A stretch of DNA of 64,000 nt, taken from Rhodoferax sp. WC2427 (lineage in GTDB: Bacteria > Pseudomonadota > Gammaproteobacteria > Burkholderiales > Burkholderiaceae_C). The stretch lies in NCBI RefSeq assembly GCF_040822085.1, contig NZ_CP162006.1, positions 2,976,001-3,040,000 on the forward strand. Direction: 5' to 3'. The position numbers were made by a program, and so were the translations under genes. The stretch's first letter is position 1, and each line of letters starts with the position of its first letter. A model generated the notes under the pieces. That model saw only the letters and a list, made by a program, of their open reading frames with translations, had not been told where the DNA came from and ran no database searches. This document shows, piece by piece, positions 23,459 to 31,049 of this stretch.

Positions 23459-23465
23459 GCGCCGC

Positions 23466-23837
23466 TTACACCGGCCGCAGCTGGTCGGCCAGCGAGCGGG
23501 TCTTGTCGGTGGCCACGTCGCCGGTGTGCAGGGTGGACTTGCGCTCGATCAGCAGGATGTGGCATTCCTCCTCGGCCACCGGGTTGTGGCGCACGCCTTT
23601 GGGCACGACGAACATTTCCCCCTCGGACAGCTCGGCCACGCCGGTTTCCATCTCGATGCGCAAATGGCCTTTGAGCACCAGAAACATCTCGTCCTCATGC
23701 GCATGGCTGTGCCAGGCCAGGGAGCCCAGCACCTTGGCCACCTTGATGTAGGAGTCGTCCAGCTCGGCGATCACGCGGGGCGACCAGTGTTCGGTGAGCG
23801 ATGCAGCGATCTGTGCGGGGGAGGAAATGGGGGACAT
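23466..23837 (-). CDS. Cupin-domain protein
   Basis: 123-aa single cupin barrel. The first cupin motif is LAWHSHAHEDEMFLVLKGHL at about residues 39-58 (H-x-H and E for a metal ion). The second is SEGEMFVVPKGVRHNP at about 71-86. It lies inside the B12 operon, eight bases upstream of cbiB, yet is not a known B12 enzyme; its job in the operon is unclear. It could be a mannose-6-phosphate-isomerase-like small-molecule binder or a metal-dependent enzyme. TonB box, transport or nucleotide-loop signals are absent. Confidence 0.8.
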   Translation of the reverse strand: MSPISSPAQIAASLTEHWSPRVIAELDDSYIKVAKVLGSLAWHSHAHEDEMFLVLKGHLRIEMETGVAELSEGEMFVVPKGVRHNPVAEEECHILLIERKSTLHTGDVATDKTRSLADQLRPV

Positions 23838-23863
23838 GGGGTTCCTAAAGGGTCAAACACGGC

Positions 23864-24286
23864 TCACGGGCCATCGGGGATCAGGCGCTTGCCCAGGCTC
23901 ACCGCCTCGTCTTGCGCGTAGCCCAGGTGGCGGTAGAAATCCAGCACGGCGGTGTTGCTGCTGCGCACCTGCAGGTTCAGCTTGGGGCAGCCCAGCGCCA
24001 GCAGTTGCTGCTCAATGTGCCGCATCAGGGCCGCACCCAGGCCCTGGCCGCGCTGGCTGGGCTCTACCGCCAGGTAGTTGACCCAGCCGCGGTGCCCGTC
24101 GTACCCGGCCATGGCCGTAGCCAGCACCTGGCCCTCCCGCTCGCCCACCAGGAACAGCTCACGCTGCACCTGCAGCTTGCGGGCGATGTCCTTGTGCGGG
24201 TCGTTCCACGGGCGGGTCAGGCCGCAAGCCTGCCACAGGGCGACCACGGCAGCTTCGTCGGTTTCTTGGTAGGGGCGGATGTGCAT
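23864..24286 (-). CDS. GNAT-family acetyltransferase (YpeA-like)
   Basis: 140-aa acetyl-CoA-dependent N-acetyltransferase. LTRPWNDPHKDIARKL (about residues 22-37), AGYDGHRGWVNYLAVEP (about 60-76) and the acetyl-CoA loop QRGQGLGAAL (about 78-87) match the E. coli YpeA type closely, and the end SLGKRLI is also conserved. ATG at 24286 is preferred to a TTG 18 bp earlier since homologues begin at MHIRPY-like residues. It lies between cobO and the cupin gene in the B12 operon. The acceptor is unknown. Confidence 0.85.
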   Translation of the reverse strand: MHIRPYQETDEAAVVALWQACGLTRPWNDPHKDIARKLQVQRELFLVGEREGQVLATAMAGYDGHRGWVNYLAVEPSQRGQGLGAALMRHIEQQLLALGCPKLNLQVRSSNTAVLDFYRHLGYAQDEAVSLGKRLIPDGP

Positions 24287-24319
24287 GGTGGGACTATTTT
24301 CCAAGGGATTGGTGGGGCA

Positions 24320-24889
24320 TCAATCCTCAATCCCCCGCTGCGCGGGCACCCCCGCCTTGAATGCGTGCTTGACCATGGCCATCTCGGTCACGGTGTCGGC
24401 CAGGTCGATGATCTCGGGGGGGCAACGGCGGCCGGTGAGGACCACGTGGACGTGGGCGGGGCGCGTGCGCAGGGTATGCAGCACGTCGTCCAGCGGCAGC
24501 CAGCCGTAAATCAGCGGGTAGGTAACCTCGTCCAGCGTGACCATGAAGAACTCGCCGCCGAGGATGGCGGCCTTGGCCTTTTGCCAGCCGTCGCGGGCGA
24601 GCTGGGCGGAGTGCTCCAGGTCCTGGCTTTTCCAGCTGAAGCCGTCGCCCAGGCCCTCGATGGGGATGCCCAGCTGCTCAAACATGCGGTGCTCGCCAAA
24701 GCGGGCGCTGGGCACTTTCATGAACTGGTAGATCTTGACGGCTTTGCCGCGGCCATGGGCGCGCAGGGCCAGGCCGAAGGCCGCCGTGCTTTTACCCTTG
24801 CCGTCGCCGGTGTTGACGATGACCAGGCCGCGGCGCTCGCCCTCGGGCTTGTCGTAGGGCTTGTCGGTGGGGGGGGCTTCGATCTGCAT
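24320..24889 (-). CDS. cobO: Cob(I)yrinic acid a,c-diamide adenosyltransferase (CobA/BtuR type)
   Basis: 189 aa. Transfers the adenosyl group of ATP to reduced corrinoids, making adenosylcobalamin precursors. The P-loop [14 protein letters not shown] at residues 26-39 opens the domain. [12 protein letters not shown] (about 56), [11 protein letters not shown] (about 113) and the family's [18 protein letters not shown] (about 153-170) follow. The start lies three bases after the btuD stop. Together with cbiB, cobU and the transport genes this builds a route for salvage of imported corrinoids. Confidence 0.92.
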   Translation of the reverse strand: MQIEAPPTDKPYDKPEGERRGLVIVNTGDGKGKSTAAFGLALRAHGRGKAVKIYQFMKVPSARFGEHRMFEQLGIPIEGLGDGFSWKSQDLEHSAQLARDGWQKAKAAILGGEFFMVTLDEVTYPLIYGWLPLDDVLHTLRTRPAHVHVVLTGRRCPPEIIDLADTVTEMAMVKHAFKAGVPAQRGIED

Positions 24890-24892
24890 GGT

Positions 24893-25672
24893 TTACTCTA
24901 GTTTTGGTAGCGCAATGTACTGGTCGGACAAGCGCTGGATGGTGATTCGGTCGTCAAACACCTGCTCCACCGCGCGGTGGGTGGCGGCATCGGTGCAGGC
25001 CCCGGCGTGGCGCACGCGGCCCTGGGCCAGCACCAGCAGGTCGTCGGCCTGCAGCGCCATCGACACCTCGTGCAGCACGCTGACCACGGTGTGCCCGCGC
25101 GCCACCAGGTCGCGCACCAGCAGCAGCCAGTCGGTCTGGTGCGGCGGGTCCAGATTGGCCAGGGGTTCGTCCATCAGCAGCACCGGGGCCTGCACCGCCA
25201 GGGCCCGGGCCAGCAGCACGCGCTGGCGTTCGCCGCCCGAGAGCTGGCCCAAGGACCGGGCGCGCCAGTCCCAGGCCTGGGTGGCGCGCAGGGCCTGCTC
25301 CACCGCGGCCAGGTCGGCGGCGCTGGGCGCGGCCAGCCAGGGGCGGTGCGGGATGCGGCCCAGCAGCGCCACGTCCCACACGCTCAGGTCGTCGGCACTG
25401 CCACCGTCGGTACTGCCCTGCCCCAGCCAGGCCAGGGTCTGGGCGCGCTGGCGGGCGGGCATGGTGGCAAGGTTCTGGCCCAGCAGCGTGACGCTGCCGG
25501 TGTGCGGCAGCAGGCCCGCCAGCACCTTGAGCAGGGTGGACTTGCCCGCGCCGTTGGGGCCGACGATGCTGGTCCAGCGGTTTGCACGCACCTCCAGGCT
25601 GATGCTGTGCAATACAGGTACTTTTGAGAGGCTGGCGCTGATGGAATGGGCGTTAACAGCTATGTTTTTCAT
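24893..25672 (-). CDS. btuD: Cobalamin ABC transporter ATP-binding protein
   Basis: 259-aa ATPase of the iron-chelate/B12 import type. Walker A VGPNGAGKST (about residues 40-49), LSGGERQRVLLARAL signature (about 145-159), Walker B VLLMDEPLANLD and the switch histidine in VSVLHEVSMA. It energises the BtuC permease. The start ATG overlaps the btuC stop (ATGA). The first 14 or so residues (MKNIAVNAHSISAS) are encoded by a dispersed repeat, so the gene's start lies inside a repeat rather than in ancestral sequence. Confidence 0.9.
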   Translation of the reverse strand: MKNIAVNAHSISASLSKVPVLHSISLEVRANRWTSIVGPNGAGKSTLLKVLAGLLPHTGSVTLLGQNLATMPARQRAQTLAWLGQGSTDGGSADDLSVWDVALLGRIPHRPWLAAPSAADLAAVEQALRATQAWDWRARSLGQLSGGERQRVLLARALAVQAPVLLMDEPLANLDPPHQTDWLLLVRDLVARGHTVVSVLHEVSMALQADDLLVLAQGRVRHAGACTDAATHRAVEQVFDDRITIQRLSDQYIALPKLE

Positions 25673-25674
25673 AG
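25631..25674 (-). repeat. Dispersed palindromic repeat, copy 7 (start of btuD)
   Basis: On the minus strand: ACATAGCTGTTAACGCCC then ATTCCATCAGCGCCAGCC. It encodes the first residues of BtuD and includes its ATG and the overlapping btuC stop. Confidence 0.8.
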
Positions 25675-26658
25675 TACACCGCCGCTGCGTTTGTGCATGC
25701 GCCACAGCAGGTAGCTGCCGCCCAGCACCGCGGTGAGCACGCCCACCGGCAGCTCCTGCGGGGCGGTGAGCCAGCGCGCCAGGATGTCGGCGGCCAGCAG
25801 CAGCACGCCGCCGGTCAGGCTGGCCAGCAGCATCAGGCGGCTGTGCGTGGTGCGCGCCAGCGAGCGCGCCAGGTGCGGCGCGGCCAGGCCTACAAAGGCA
25901 ATCATGCCGGTCTGGGCCACGGCGGTGCCGGTGGCCAGCGCCAGCACCACAATCAGCGCGGCGCGCATGCGCGGCAACGGCAGGCCCAGGCTGGCGGCCG
26001 TGGCCTCGCCCAGGGTGAGGCCGTCGAGCACCGGGCCGAGTAGCCAGGCCACGGCGGTGCACACCGCCCATACCGCCAGCATCAACAGGCAGGCAGTCCA
26101 GCCCACAAAGCCGGTGCTGCCCAGGTTGAAGCCCTGCATGGCGCTGAGGATGTCGGGGATGGCCAGCGTGACCAGGTCCTTGCCCGCGCCCAGCACTACG
26201 CCCACGATCACGCCCGCCAGCAGCAGGCGCAGGGTGTGCTGCACGCCCCGGGCCAGCGCCAGCGTCAGCAGCACGCCGCCCACCGCCCCGGCAAAGGCCG
26301 CACCCGTCAACCCCACACGCACCAGCCAGGCGGTGGCAAACGGCGACACGCCCAGCACGGCCAGCGCCAAAGCCATGGCCAGCGAAGCCCCCGAGGCGCT
26401 GCCCAGCAGGTACGGGTCGGCCAGCGGATTGCGAAACAGGCCCTGCGCCACCGCGCCCGCCAGCCCCAGCAGGGCCCCGGCCACCCAGGCGCCCAGAGTG
26501 CGCGGCAGGCGGATGTCCCAGACGATTTGCAGGGCGATGGGGTCGTGGCGCGCGGCCAGCACGCTGTCAAAGCCGGTGCTGCCGATGCTGGTGCCCAGCA
26601 GCAATAAAACCAGGGCCAGGGCCAGGAGGATGAGGGTGAGGGCCTTTGGGTTTTTCAC
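25669..26658 (-). CDS. btuC: Cobalamin ABC transporter permease
   Basis: FecCD-family permease of 329 aa with about ten helices. Family marks are DIRLPRTLGAWVAGALLGLA (about residues 50-69), GLFRNPLADPYLLGSASGAS (about 77-96) and LPVGVLTAVLGGSYLLWRM near the end. GTG at 26658 is used as start, overlapping the btuF stop. With BtuF and BtuD it forms the inner-membrane importer for B12 or cobinamide. Its stop overlaps the btuD start inside a dispersed repeat. Confidence 0.9.
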   Translation of the reverse strand: MKNPKALTLILLALALVLLLLGTSIGSTGFDSVLAARHDPIALQIVWDIRLPRTLGAWVAGALLGLAGAVAQGLFRNPLADPYLLGSASGASLAMALALAVLGVSPFATAWLVRVGLTGAAFAGAVGGVLLTLALARGVQHTLRLLLAGVIVGVVLGAGKDLVTLAIPDILSAMQGFNLGSTGFVGWTACLLMLAVWAVCTAVAWLLGPVLDGLTLGEATAASLGLPLPRMRAALIVVLALATGTAVAQTGMIAFVGLAAPHLARSLARTTHSRLMLLASLTGGVLLLAADILARWLTAPQELPVGVLTAVLGGSYLLWRMHKRSGGVL

Positions 26659-27500
26659 GGGGCCTTCTCCCGCAGGCAGGCGGCCATGGCCTGCGCGGCC
26701 TCGGCCATGCGCGGGCCGGGGCGCACCAGCACGTCGCCCAGTTCGGGCGGGAAGCTGCACACCCGCTGCTCGCGGATGGCACGGATGCCGCTCCAGCCCG
26801 GGCGCTGCGCCATGCCGGTGCTGCCCCGGTCGCCGACCATGATCAGGTCGGGGTTGGCGCGTACCACAAATTCGGGATTCAGCTTGGGAAATGGCCCCAG
26901 CGCGGCGGGCACCACGTTCTGCACACCCAGGCGCGCCAGCGTCTCGCCGATGAACGAGCTGGTGCCGGCGGCGTACGGCGCGGCGTTCACTTCGAAATAG
27001 ACCCGGGTGGTTTTGACCCGCGCGGGCAACGACTGGGCGGCGGCGGCCACGCTGGCGTCGATGCCGCGCCAGATGCGCCCGGCATCCGGCACCGCCAGCA
27101 GCTGGCCCAGAGTGCCCAGCACGCGCTGCACATCGGCATAGGTTTTGGGCTCCAGCGCCACCACTTTCAGGCCCAGGGCCTCCAGCCGGGCGCTGGCGCG
27201 CGAGGCGGTGGCCAGCAGCACCACGTCGGGGCGCAGGGCCACGATGGCCTCGAGGTTCGGGTCCATCCCGCCGCCCAGTTGCGGCAAGGCGCGCACGCTG
27301 GCGGGGAAGTTGGAGTAGCGGTCTACCCCCACCAGCCGCGCGCACTGCTCCAGGGCGCACACGCTTTCGGTCAGCGACGGCAGCAGGCTGACGATGCGCT
27401 GCGGGCTCTGGGCAAACTGCACGGTGCTGCCCCGGTCATCGGTGACCTGCAGGGCGTGCGCCGACGAAGCAACCCAAAGCAGCAATGCCCAAAACTTCAT
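26655..27500 (-). CDS. btuF: Cobalamin-binding periplasmic protein
   Basis: 281 aa. A signal peptide (residues 1-16, ending SSAHA) precedes a class III periplasmic binding protein fold joined by a long helix. RIVSLLPSLTESVCALE (about residues 35-51), LPQLGGGMDPNLEAIVALRPD (about 71-91) and VVLLATASRAS are typical of BtuF. YFEVNAAPYAAGTSSFIGE with PDLIMVGDRGS form the second lobe. It delivers B12 to BtuCD. The gene overlaps cobU upstream by four bases and btuC downstream by four, showing strong coupling. Confidence 0.9.
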   Translation of the reverse strand: MKFWALLLWVASSAHALQVTDDRGSTVQFAQSPQRIVSLLPSLTESVCALEQCARLVGVDRYSNFPASVRALPQLGGGMDPNLEAIVALRPDVVLLATASRASARLEALGLKVVALEPKTYADVQRVLGTLGQLLAVPDAGRIWRGIDASVAAAAQSLPARVKTTRVYFEVNAAPYAAGTSSFIGETLARLGVQNVVPAALGPFPKLNPEFVVRANPDLIMVGDRGSTGMAQRPGWSGIRAIREQRVCSFPPELGDVLVRPGPRMAEAAQAMAACLREKAP

Positions 27501-28081
27501 GCCAGGTCTTTCAAGGTCAGCGGCAAACCGGCGACCATCAGCGTGACGCGCTGGCAGCGCTGCGCCACCTGCTGGTTCAATGTGCCCAGGGCGTCCACAA
27601 AGGCCCGCACCTCGCGGCCCATGGGGATCACGCCCAGGCCGATCTCGTTGCCCACCAGCACCAGCGGGCCGGGGGCCGCGCTGATTGCTTCCAAAAATGT
27701 AGCTACTCTCGCCGATGGAATAAGCGCTGGAGGCTGATTTTCTTTAAATTCTGCGGGCATGAGCAGGTTGGTCAGCCACAGGGTCAAACAGTCCACCACC
27801 ACCAGCGTGTCGGGGCGGCTGTGCCGGGCCATCGCCTCGGCCAGCAGCAGCGGCTCCTCCACCGTCAGCATGCCCGGCAGGCGCTCGGCCCGGTCGCGCT
27901 GGTGGCGGGCGATGCGCTCGGCCATCTCCGCATCCCAGGGCTGGGCGGTGGCGATAAACACGGCGCGCGCACCCGCCCCCGCCAGCCACGCCGCAGCCAA
28001 CTGCTCGGCGCGGCGGGACTTGCCGCTTTTTTGGCCGCCGAGGATGAACTCGCTGCGGGCCGGGCGGAGCGGATGCGTCAT
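27497..28081 (-). CDS. cobU: Adenosylcobinamide kinase / guanylyltransferase
   Basis: Bifunctional B12 enzyme of 194 aa that phosphorylates adenosylcobinamide and adds GMP. P-loop FILGGQKSGKSRRAEQL (residues 12-28), ARHQRDRAERLPGMLTVEEP (about 58-77) with the histidine that takes GMP, CLTLWLTNLL (about 97) and GNEIGLGVIPMGREVRAFVD (about 143). The stretch FKENQPPALIPSARVATF (about residues 111-128) is encoded by a dispersed repeat in a linker that is variable in the family. It is the second gene after the riboswitch, 10 bp from btuB. Confidence 0.9.
   Translation of the reverse strand: MTHPLRPARSEFILGGQKSGKSRRAEQLAAAWLAGAGARAVFIATAQPWDAEMAERIARHQRDRAERLPGMLTVEEPLLLAEAMARHSRPDTLVVVDCLTLWLTNLLMPAEFKENQPPALIPSARVATFLEAISAAPGPLVLVGNEIGLGVIPMGREVRAFVDALGTLNQQVAQRCQRVTLMVAGLPLTLKDLA
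27690..27745 (+). repeat. Dispersed palindromic repeat, copy 8 (inside cobU)
   Basis: ATGTAGCTACTCTCGCCG, ATGGAATAAGCGCTGGAGGC. Read without frame disruption on the minus strand within cobU. Confidence 0.75.
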
Positions 28082-28091
28082 GTCGGCTGCG

Positions 28092-29918
28092 TCATTTCGG
28101 TTGGTACCGCAAGCTCACAAACAGCTCGCGACCCGGCTGGTTGTAGCCCAGGGCCGTGGCGTACTGGCGGTTGGTCAGGTTGTTGAGCTTGGTTTGCACC
28201 GTCCAGTCCTTGTCCACGGTGTAGGCCAGGCTCACGTCGGCGGTGGCGTAAGCCCCCAGCCGGGTGGTGTTGGCCGCATCCTCGAAGCGCTGGCCCACGT
28301 AGAGTGCCGAACCGCCCAGGCGCCAGGCACCCAGGGTGTAGTCGCCGCCCAGGCTCAGCTGCGACTTGGCACGGCGGCGCAGTTGCAGCTGGTTGGCGGT
28401 GTTGCGCGGGTCCAGCGCCTCGGCGGTGGCCCACAGGTTGAGCGCGTCGAAGTGGCCGTCGTAGCCCAGCGTCCAGCCGTCGATGCGCACACGGGGCACG
28501 TTGACCGTGCTGGTGCCGCCGCTGATGAAGCCGCGGATGCGGTTATCAAACCGCACCAGCTTCACGTGGTGGTCACCCTGGGTCCAGTCCAGGCCGAGCT
28601 CGGCATTTTTGCCCTGCTCGGGTTGCAGCAGCGGGTTGCCGTTGTAGTAGCTGGATTTCCAGTACAGGTCGTTGAAATTGGGGGCCACAAACGAGGTGCC
28701 GTAGCCCGCGTGGGCGCGCCATGCGGGGTTGATCTGGTAGCTGTAGCCCGCGTAGCCGGTGCTGTGCGCGCCAAACTGCGAGTTGTCGTCGCGCCGCGCA
28801 TTGAGCTGCCAGCCGTGGGCCCCGGCCTTGCCGGTCAGCCCGGCAAACGCCGCGTTGATGCGGCGGGAGTTGACCGAATAGGCCTGCGAACTGTTCACCT
28901 TTTGCTCCAGGGTTTCCAGCCCGGCCACCACGGTGCCTACGCCGGTCTGGATGTCGTTTTGCCAGGTCCACTTGTTTTGCGTGGTTTCAAACAGGCCGGG
29001 CAGGTTGAAGCTGCTGGCCGACACCAGGGCTTCGCTGCGGTCCACGCCCTGGGCGAAGTTGAAGCGCGTGGTCCAGGTGGGGCTGATCTTGCCGCTGAGC
29101 CCGGCGCGCAGCACGCTGCTGCGCAGGGCGCTGGCGGTGTCGGCACCCAGGCCGTCGTCGAAGTGCTGCGTGCCTTCGGAATACAGCACACCGGCATTCA
29201 GCGTCCAGTCGGGCGCCAGGGTCCAGTCCACCGAGCCGTTCAGGGCCTTTTGGTCAAAGCCGTCGCGGTCGGGGTTGTAGCTGCCAAACGGCACCGACGG
29301 GTTGGTGGCCGAAAAGCCGCGGTCGCGCGTGACCGAGCCGCCCAGGGAATAGCGCACCGTATCGGTGCCCGCCTGCACACCGGCCGACACCGCCCGGTAG
29401 CCATGGCTGCCCAGCGTCACCTCGGCCGTGGGGTGCAGGCCGGGGGCGCCGCGCACGGTAAAAATCTGCACCACGCCGCCCACGGCATCGGCACCGTACA
29501 GGGCCGACGCGGGGCCCTTGAGCACTTCGATGCGCTCGATCTGGTCCAGCGGCAGGTTGTCCCACACCGGGGTGCCCGCCGTGGCCGAGCCGTAGCGCAC
29601 GCCGTCGATCAGCAGCAGGGTGTGGCGCGCCTCGGTGCCACGGATGAAGATGTTGCTGTTGTTGCCACGCCCGCCGTTGGAGCTCAGCTGCACCGACGCC
29701 AACCGCGCCAGCACCTCGGTCAGGGTGCGCCCGGCAGAGCGTTCAATGTCTTCCCGGTCGATGACGAGGACTTCGCTGGACAGGGCATCGGCGCGGGTGG
29801 CCACGCGGGTGGCGGTGACCACCACCTCCTTGAGTTGCGTCTGTGCCAAAGACGGAAATGCAGCGGCCAGGGCCAGGGGCAGCACGGCCAGGCGCGCGGA
29901 GGAGAACACAGTTTTCAT
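28092..29918 (-). CDS. btuB: TonB-dependent outer-membrane cobalamin receptor
   Basis: 608 aa. Signal peptide (about residues 1-25, ending PSLA), TonB box LKEVVVTATR (residues 29-38), plug domain with GRGNNSNIFIRGTEARH, LLLIDGVRYGS and LKGPASALYGADAVGGVVQI (about 118-137), and then a 22-strand barrel ending LFVSLRYQPK. BtuB receptors bind B12 on the cell surface and pass it inward using TonB. Identity as a B12 receptor is supported by the riboswitch upstream and by cobU-btuFCD downstream. The ATG at 29918 directly precedes the signal peptide. Confidence 0.92.
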   Translation of the reverse strand: MKTVFSSARLAVLPLALAAAFPSLAQTQLKEVVVTATRVATRADALSSEVLVIDREDIERSAGRTLTEVLARLASVQLSSNGGRGNNSNIFIRGTEARHTLLLIDGVRYGSATAGTPVWDNLPLDQIERIEVLKGPASALYGADAVGGVVQIFTVRGAPGLHPTAEVTLGSHGYRAVSAGVQAGTDTVRYSLGGSVTRDRGFSATNPSVPFGSYNPDRDGFDQKALNGSVDWTLAPDWTLNAGVLYSEGTQHFDDGLGADTASALRSSVLRAGLSGKISPTWTTRFNFAQGVDRSEALVSASSFNLPGLFETTQNKWTWQNDIQTGVGTVVAGLETLEQKVNSSQAYSVNSRRINAAFAGLTGKAGAHGWQLNARRDDNSQFGAHSTGYAGYSYQINPAWRAHAGYGTSFVAPNFNDLYWKSSYYNGNPLLQPEQGKNAELGLDWTQGDHHVKLVRFDNRIRGFISGGTSTVNVPRVRIDGWTLGYDGHFDALNLWATAEALDPRNTANQLQLRRRAKSQLSLGGDYTLGAWRLGGSALYVGQRFEDAANTTRLGAYATADVSLAYTVDKDWTVQTKLNNLTNRQYATALGYNQPGRELFVSLRYQPK

Positions 29919-30014
29919 GGAAAGAAGTCGATCAGCAATAGGCTCACCCCGGCGTCCCCGCCAGGGCATCAGCATCAAGACGGCGCGCCGCACCAAAAGC
30001 AGACGCACCACCAC

Positions 30015-30215
30015 CTTGTTGGCCGGTATCCGGGCTGGCGGAAGGCTCGTACCGTCTTCCCAGGCAGACTCAAGCCCAGTGACTGTGTGGTACGAGTGGA
30101 ATCGGGTGATTCATCCGCTTTACCGTTGCGGGGGCAGCGCAGGCTTCGCGGTGGTGGGCACCGCTTCCTGCTTCCCGTTGAACTGCGGCACATGAACTGC
30201 GCCGCGAGCACCAAC
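30015..30215 (-). promoter_or_regulatory. Cobalamin (B12) riboswitch
   Basis: On the minus strand the region contains, 5' to 3', GGTGCTCGCGGC, AACGGGAAGCAGGAAGCGGTG-like core (split as GGGAAGCAGGAAG and GCGGTG), GCGCTGCCCCCGCAACGGTA and the B12 box AGCCCGGATACCGGCC. This order and these boxes are those of the AdoCbl riboswitch. It sits about 100 bp before btuB and should shut down the whole B12 operon when B12 is plentiful. Confidence 0.92.
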
Positions 30216-30224
30216 AGCGGCATT

Positions 30225-30252
30225 TTAAGCGGGGAATGGCAACCACTAGAAT
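30225..30252 (+). promoter_or_regulatory. Candidate promoter of the zapB-like/zapA genes
   Basis: TTAAGC at 30225-30230 and TAGAAT at 30247-30252 are separated by 16 bases, 11 bp before the ATG at 30263. The -35 is weak. The leader would be very short. Confidence 0.35.
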
Positions 30253-30262
30253 GTGAAAGCTT

Positions 30263-30508
30263 ATGGCCACCCCCACCCAAATTGAACAAGTTGCTGAACG
30301 TACCGAGCGCCTGCTGGTACGTTACCGCGAGTTGCAGCGCGCCAACGTGTTGCTGGCCGAACAGGTCGCCACGCTGACCCACGAGCGCGACTCGCTGAAA
30401 TCCCGCCTGGGTGCTGCCCGCGCCCGTATCGACGCGCTGCTGGAGCGCCTGCCCCAGATCGGCAACCCACCGGCCATCCGCCCCGCCCCCCGCAAGGACG
30501 CAGAATGA
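30263..30508 (+). CDS. Coiled-coil protein, ZapB/TIGR02449-like
   Basis: 81-aa protein made almost wholly of a coiled coil (about residues 5-65: QVAERTERLLVRYRELQRAN, then LLAEQVATLTHERDSLKSRL). It fits the small DUF904/TIGR02449 type found before zapA in many beta- and gammaproteobacteria. Such proteins help the division ring with ZapA. Its stop overlaps the zapA start by four bases, so the two are translated together. Size and coiled coil match E. coli ZapB, but sequence alone does not prove that function. Confidence 0.75.
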   Translation: MATPTQIEQVAERTERLLVRYRELQRANVLLAEQVATLTHERDSLKSRLGAARARIDALLERLPQIGNPPAIRPAPRKDAE

Positions 30509-30825
30509 AGCAGCTCGACGTGCAAATCCTCGGCCAAAGCTATTTGCTGGGCTGCCCGGAAGGGGGCGAAGCGCGCCTGCTGGAGGCCGTGAAGATGGTC
30601 GACACCGCCATGTGCGCCATCCGCGACGGCGGCAAGATCAAGGCCCGCGACCGCATCGCCGTGCTGGCCGCCCTGAACCTGGCCTTCGACCTGACCGACC
30701 GGGGCCGGGCCCCCACGCGCCCTGCCCCCGCGCCGACCGAGGCCGCCAGCAACGACGATCCGGTGCTGTCCACGCTGATCGAGCAGCTCGACCTGGCATT
30801 GGGCGACGACGGAAAACTTCTGTAG
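30505..30825 (+). CDS. zapA: Cell division protein ZapA
   Basis: 106-aa FtsZ-binding protein. QLDVQILGQSYLLGCPEGGE (residues 3-22) is the typical N-terminal globular domain; GKIKARDRIAVLAALNLAFD (about 45-64) begins the helix that makes the dimer coiled coil. ZapA cross-links FtsZ filaments in the cytoplasm. It overlaps the ZapB-like gene upstream and is followed at once by 6S RNA, a layout conserved in many proteobacteria. Confidence 0.9.
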   Translation: MKQLDVQILGQSYLLGCPEGGEARLLEAVKMVDTAMCAIRDGGKIKARDRIAVLAALNLAFDLTDRGRAPTRPAPAPTEAASNDDPVLSTLIEQLDLALGDDGKLL

Positions 30826-30875
30826 AACTTGCCCCCCGGGGTCTGCGGGGTGGGTTATTGGCCTAGAATCACAGC

Positions 30876-31048
30876 GTCTGCGGTGCATGCCGGGCTTTAT
30901 ATTTCCTTGAACCAATGCTCCATGAGCCCGGGCCTGGAATATCCCCTGGGGAGCGTGATCATCTCGCGTTAGATGAACCCAACTCCAGGGTGACCTAGCC
31001 CACCTGAACCCCGGTTCAGGATGCCGGTCCGGTGGCTTCCGCAGACAC
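30876..31048 (+). ncRNA. ssrS: 6S RNA
   Basis: About 172 nt right after zapA, the conserved genomic position. The closing stem pairs GTCTGCGG (30876-30883) with CCGCAGAC (31039-31046). The interior keeps the CCTTGAACC block and long partly paired arms around a central bubble, as in 6S RNAs. A -10 box TAGAAT at 30864-30869 places the transcription start near 30876. 6S RNA binds sigma-70 RNA polymerase and represses many promoters in stationary phase. It ends just before the tail of the EAL gene, which runs on the other strand. Confidence 0.85.
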
Positions 31049-31049
31049 C

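Noticed and set aside
27759..30377. Very long open frame antisense to btuB and cobU
   Set aside because: It lies opposite clear B12 genes, its composition is repetitive and low in normal protein motifs, and such frames arise often in GC-rich DNA.
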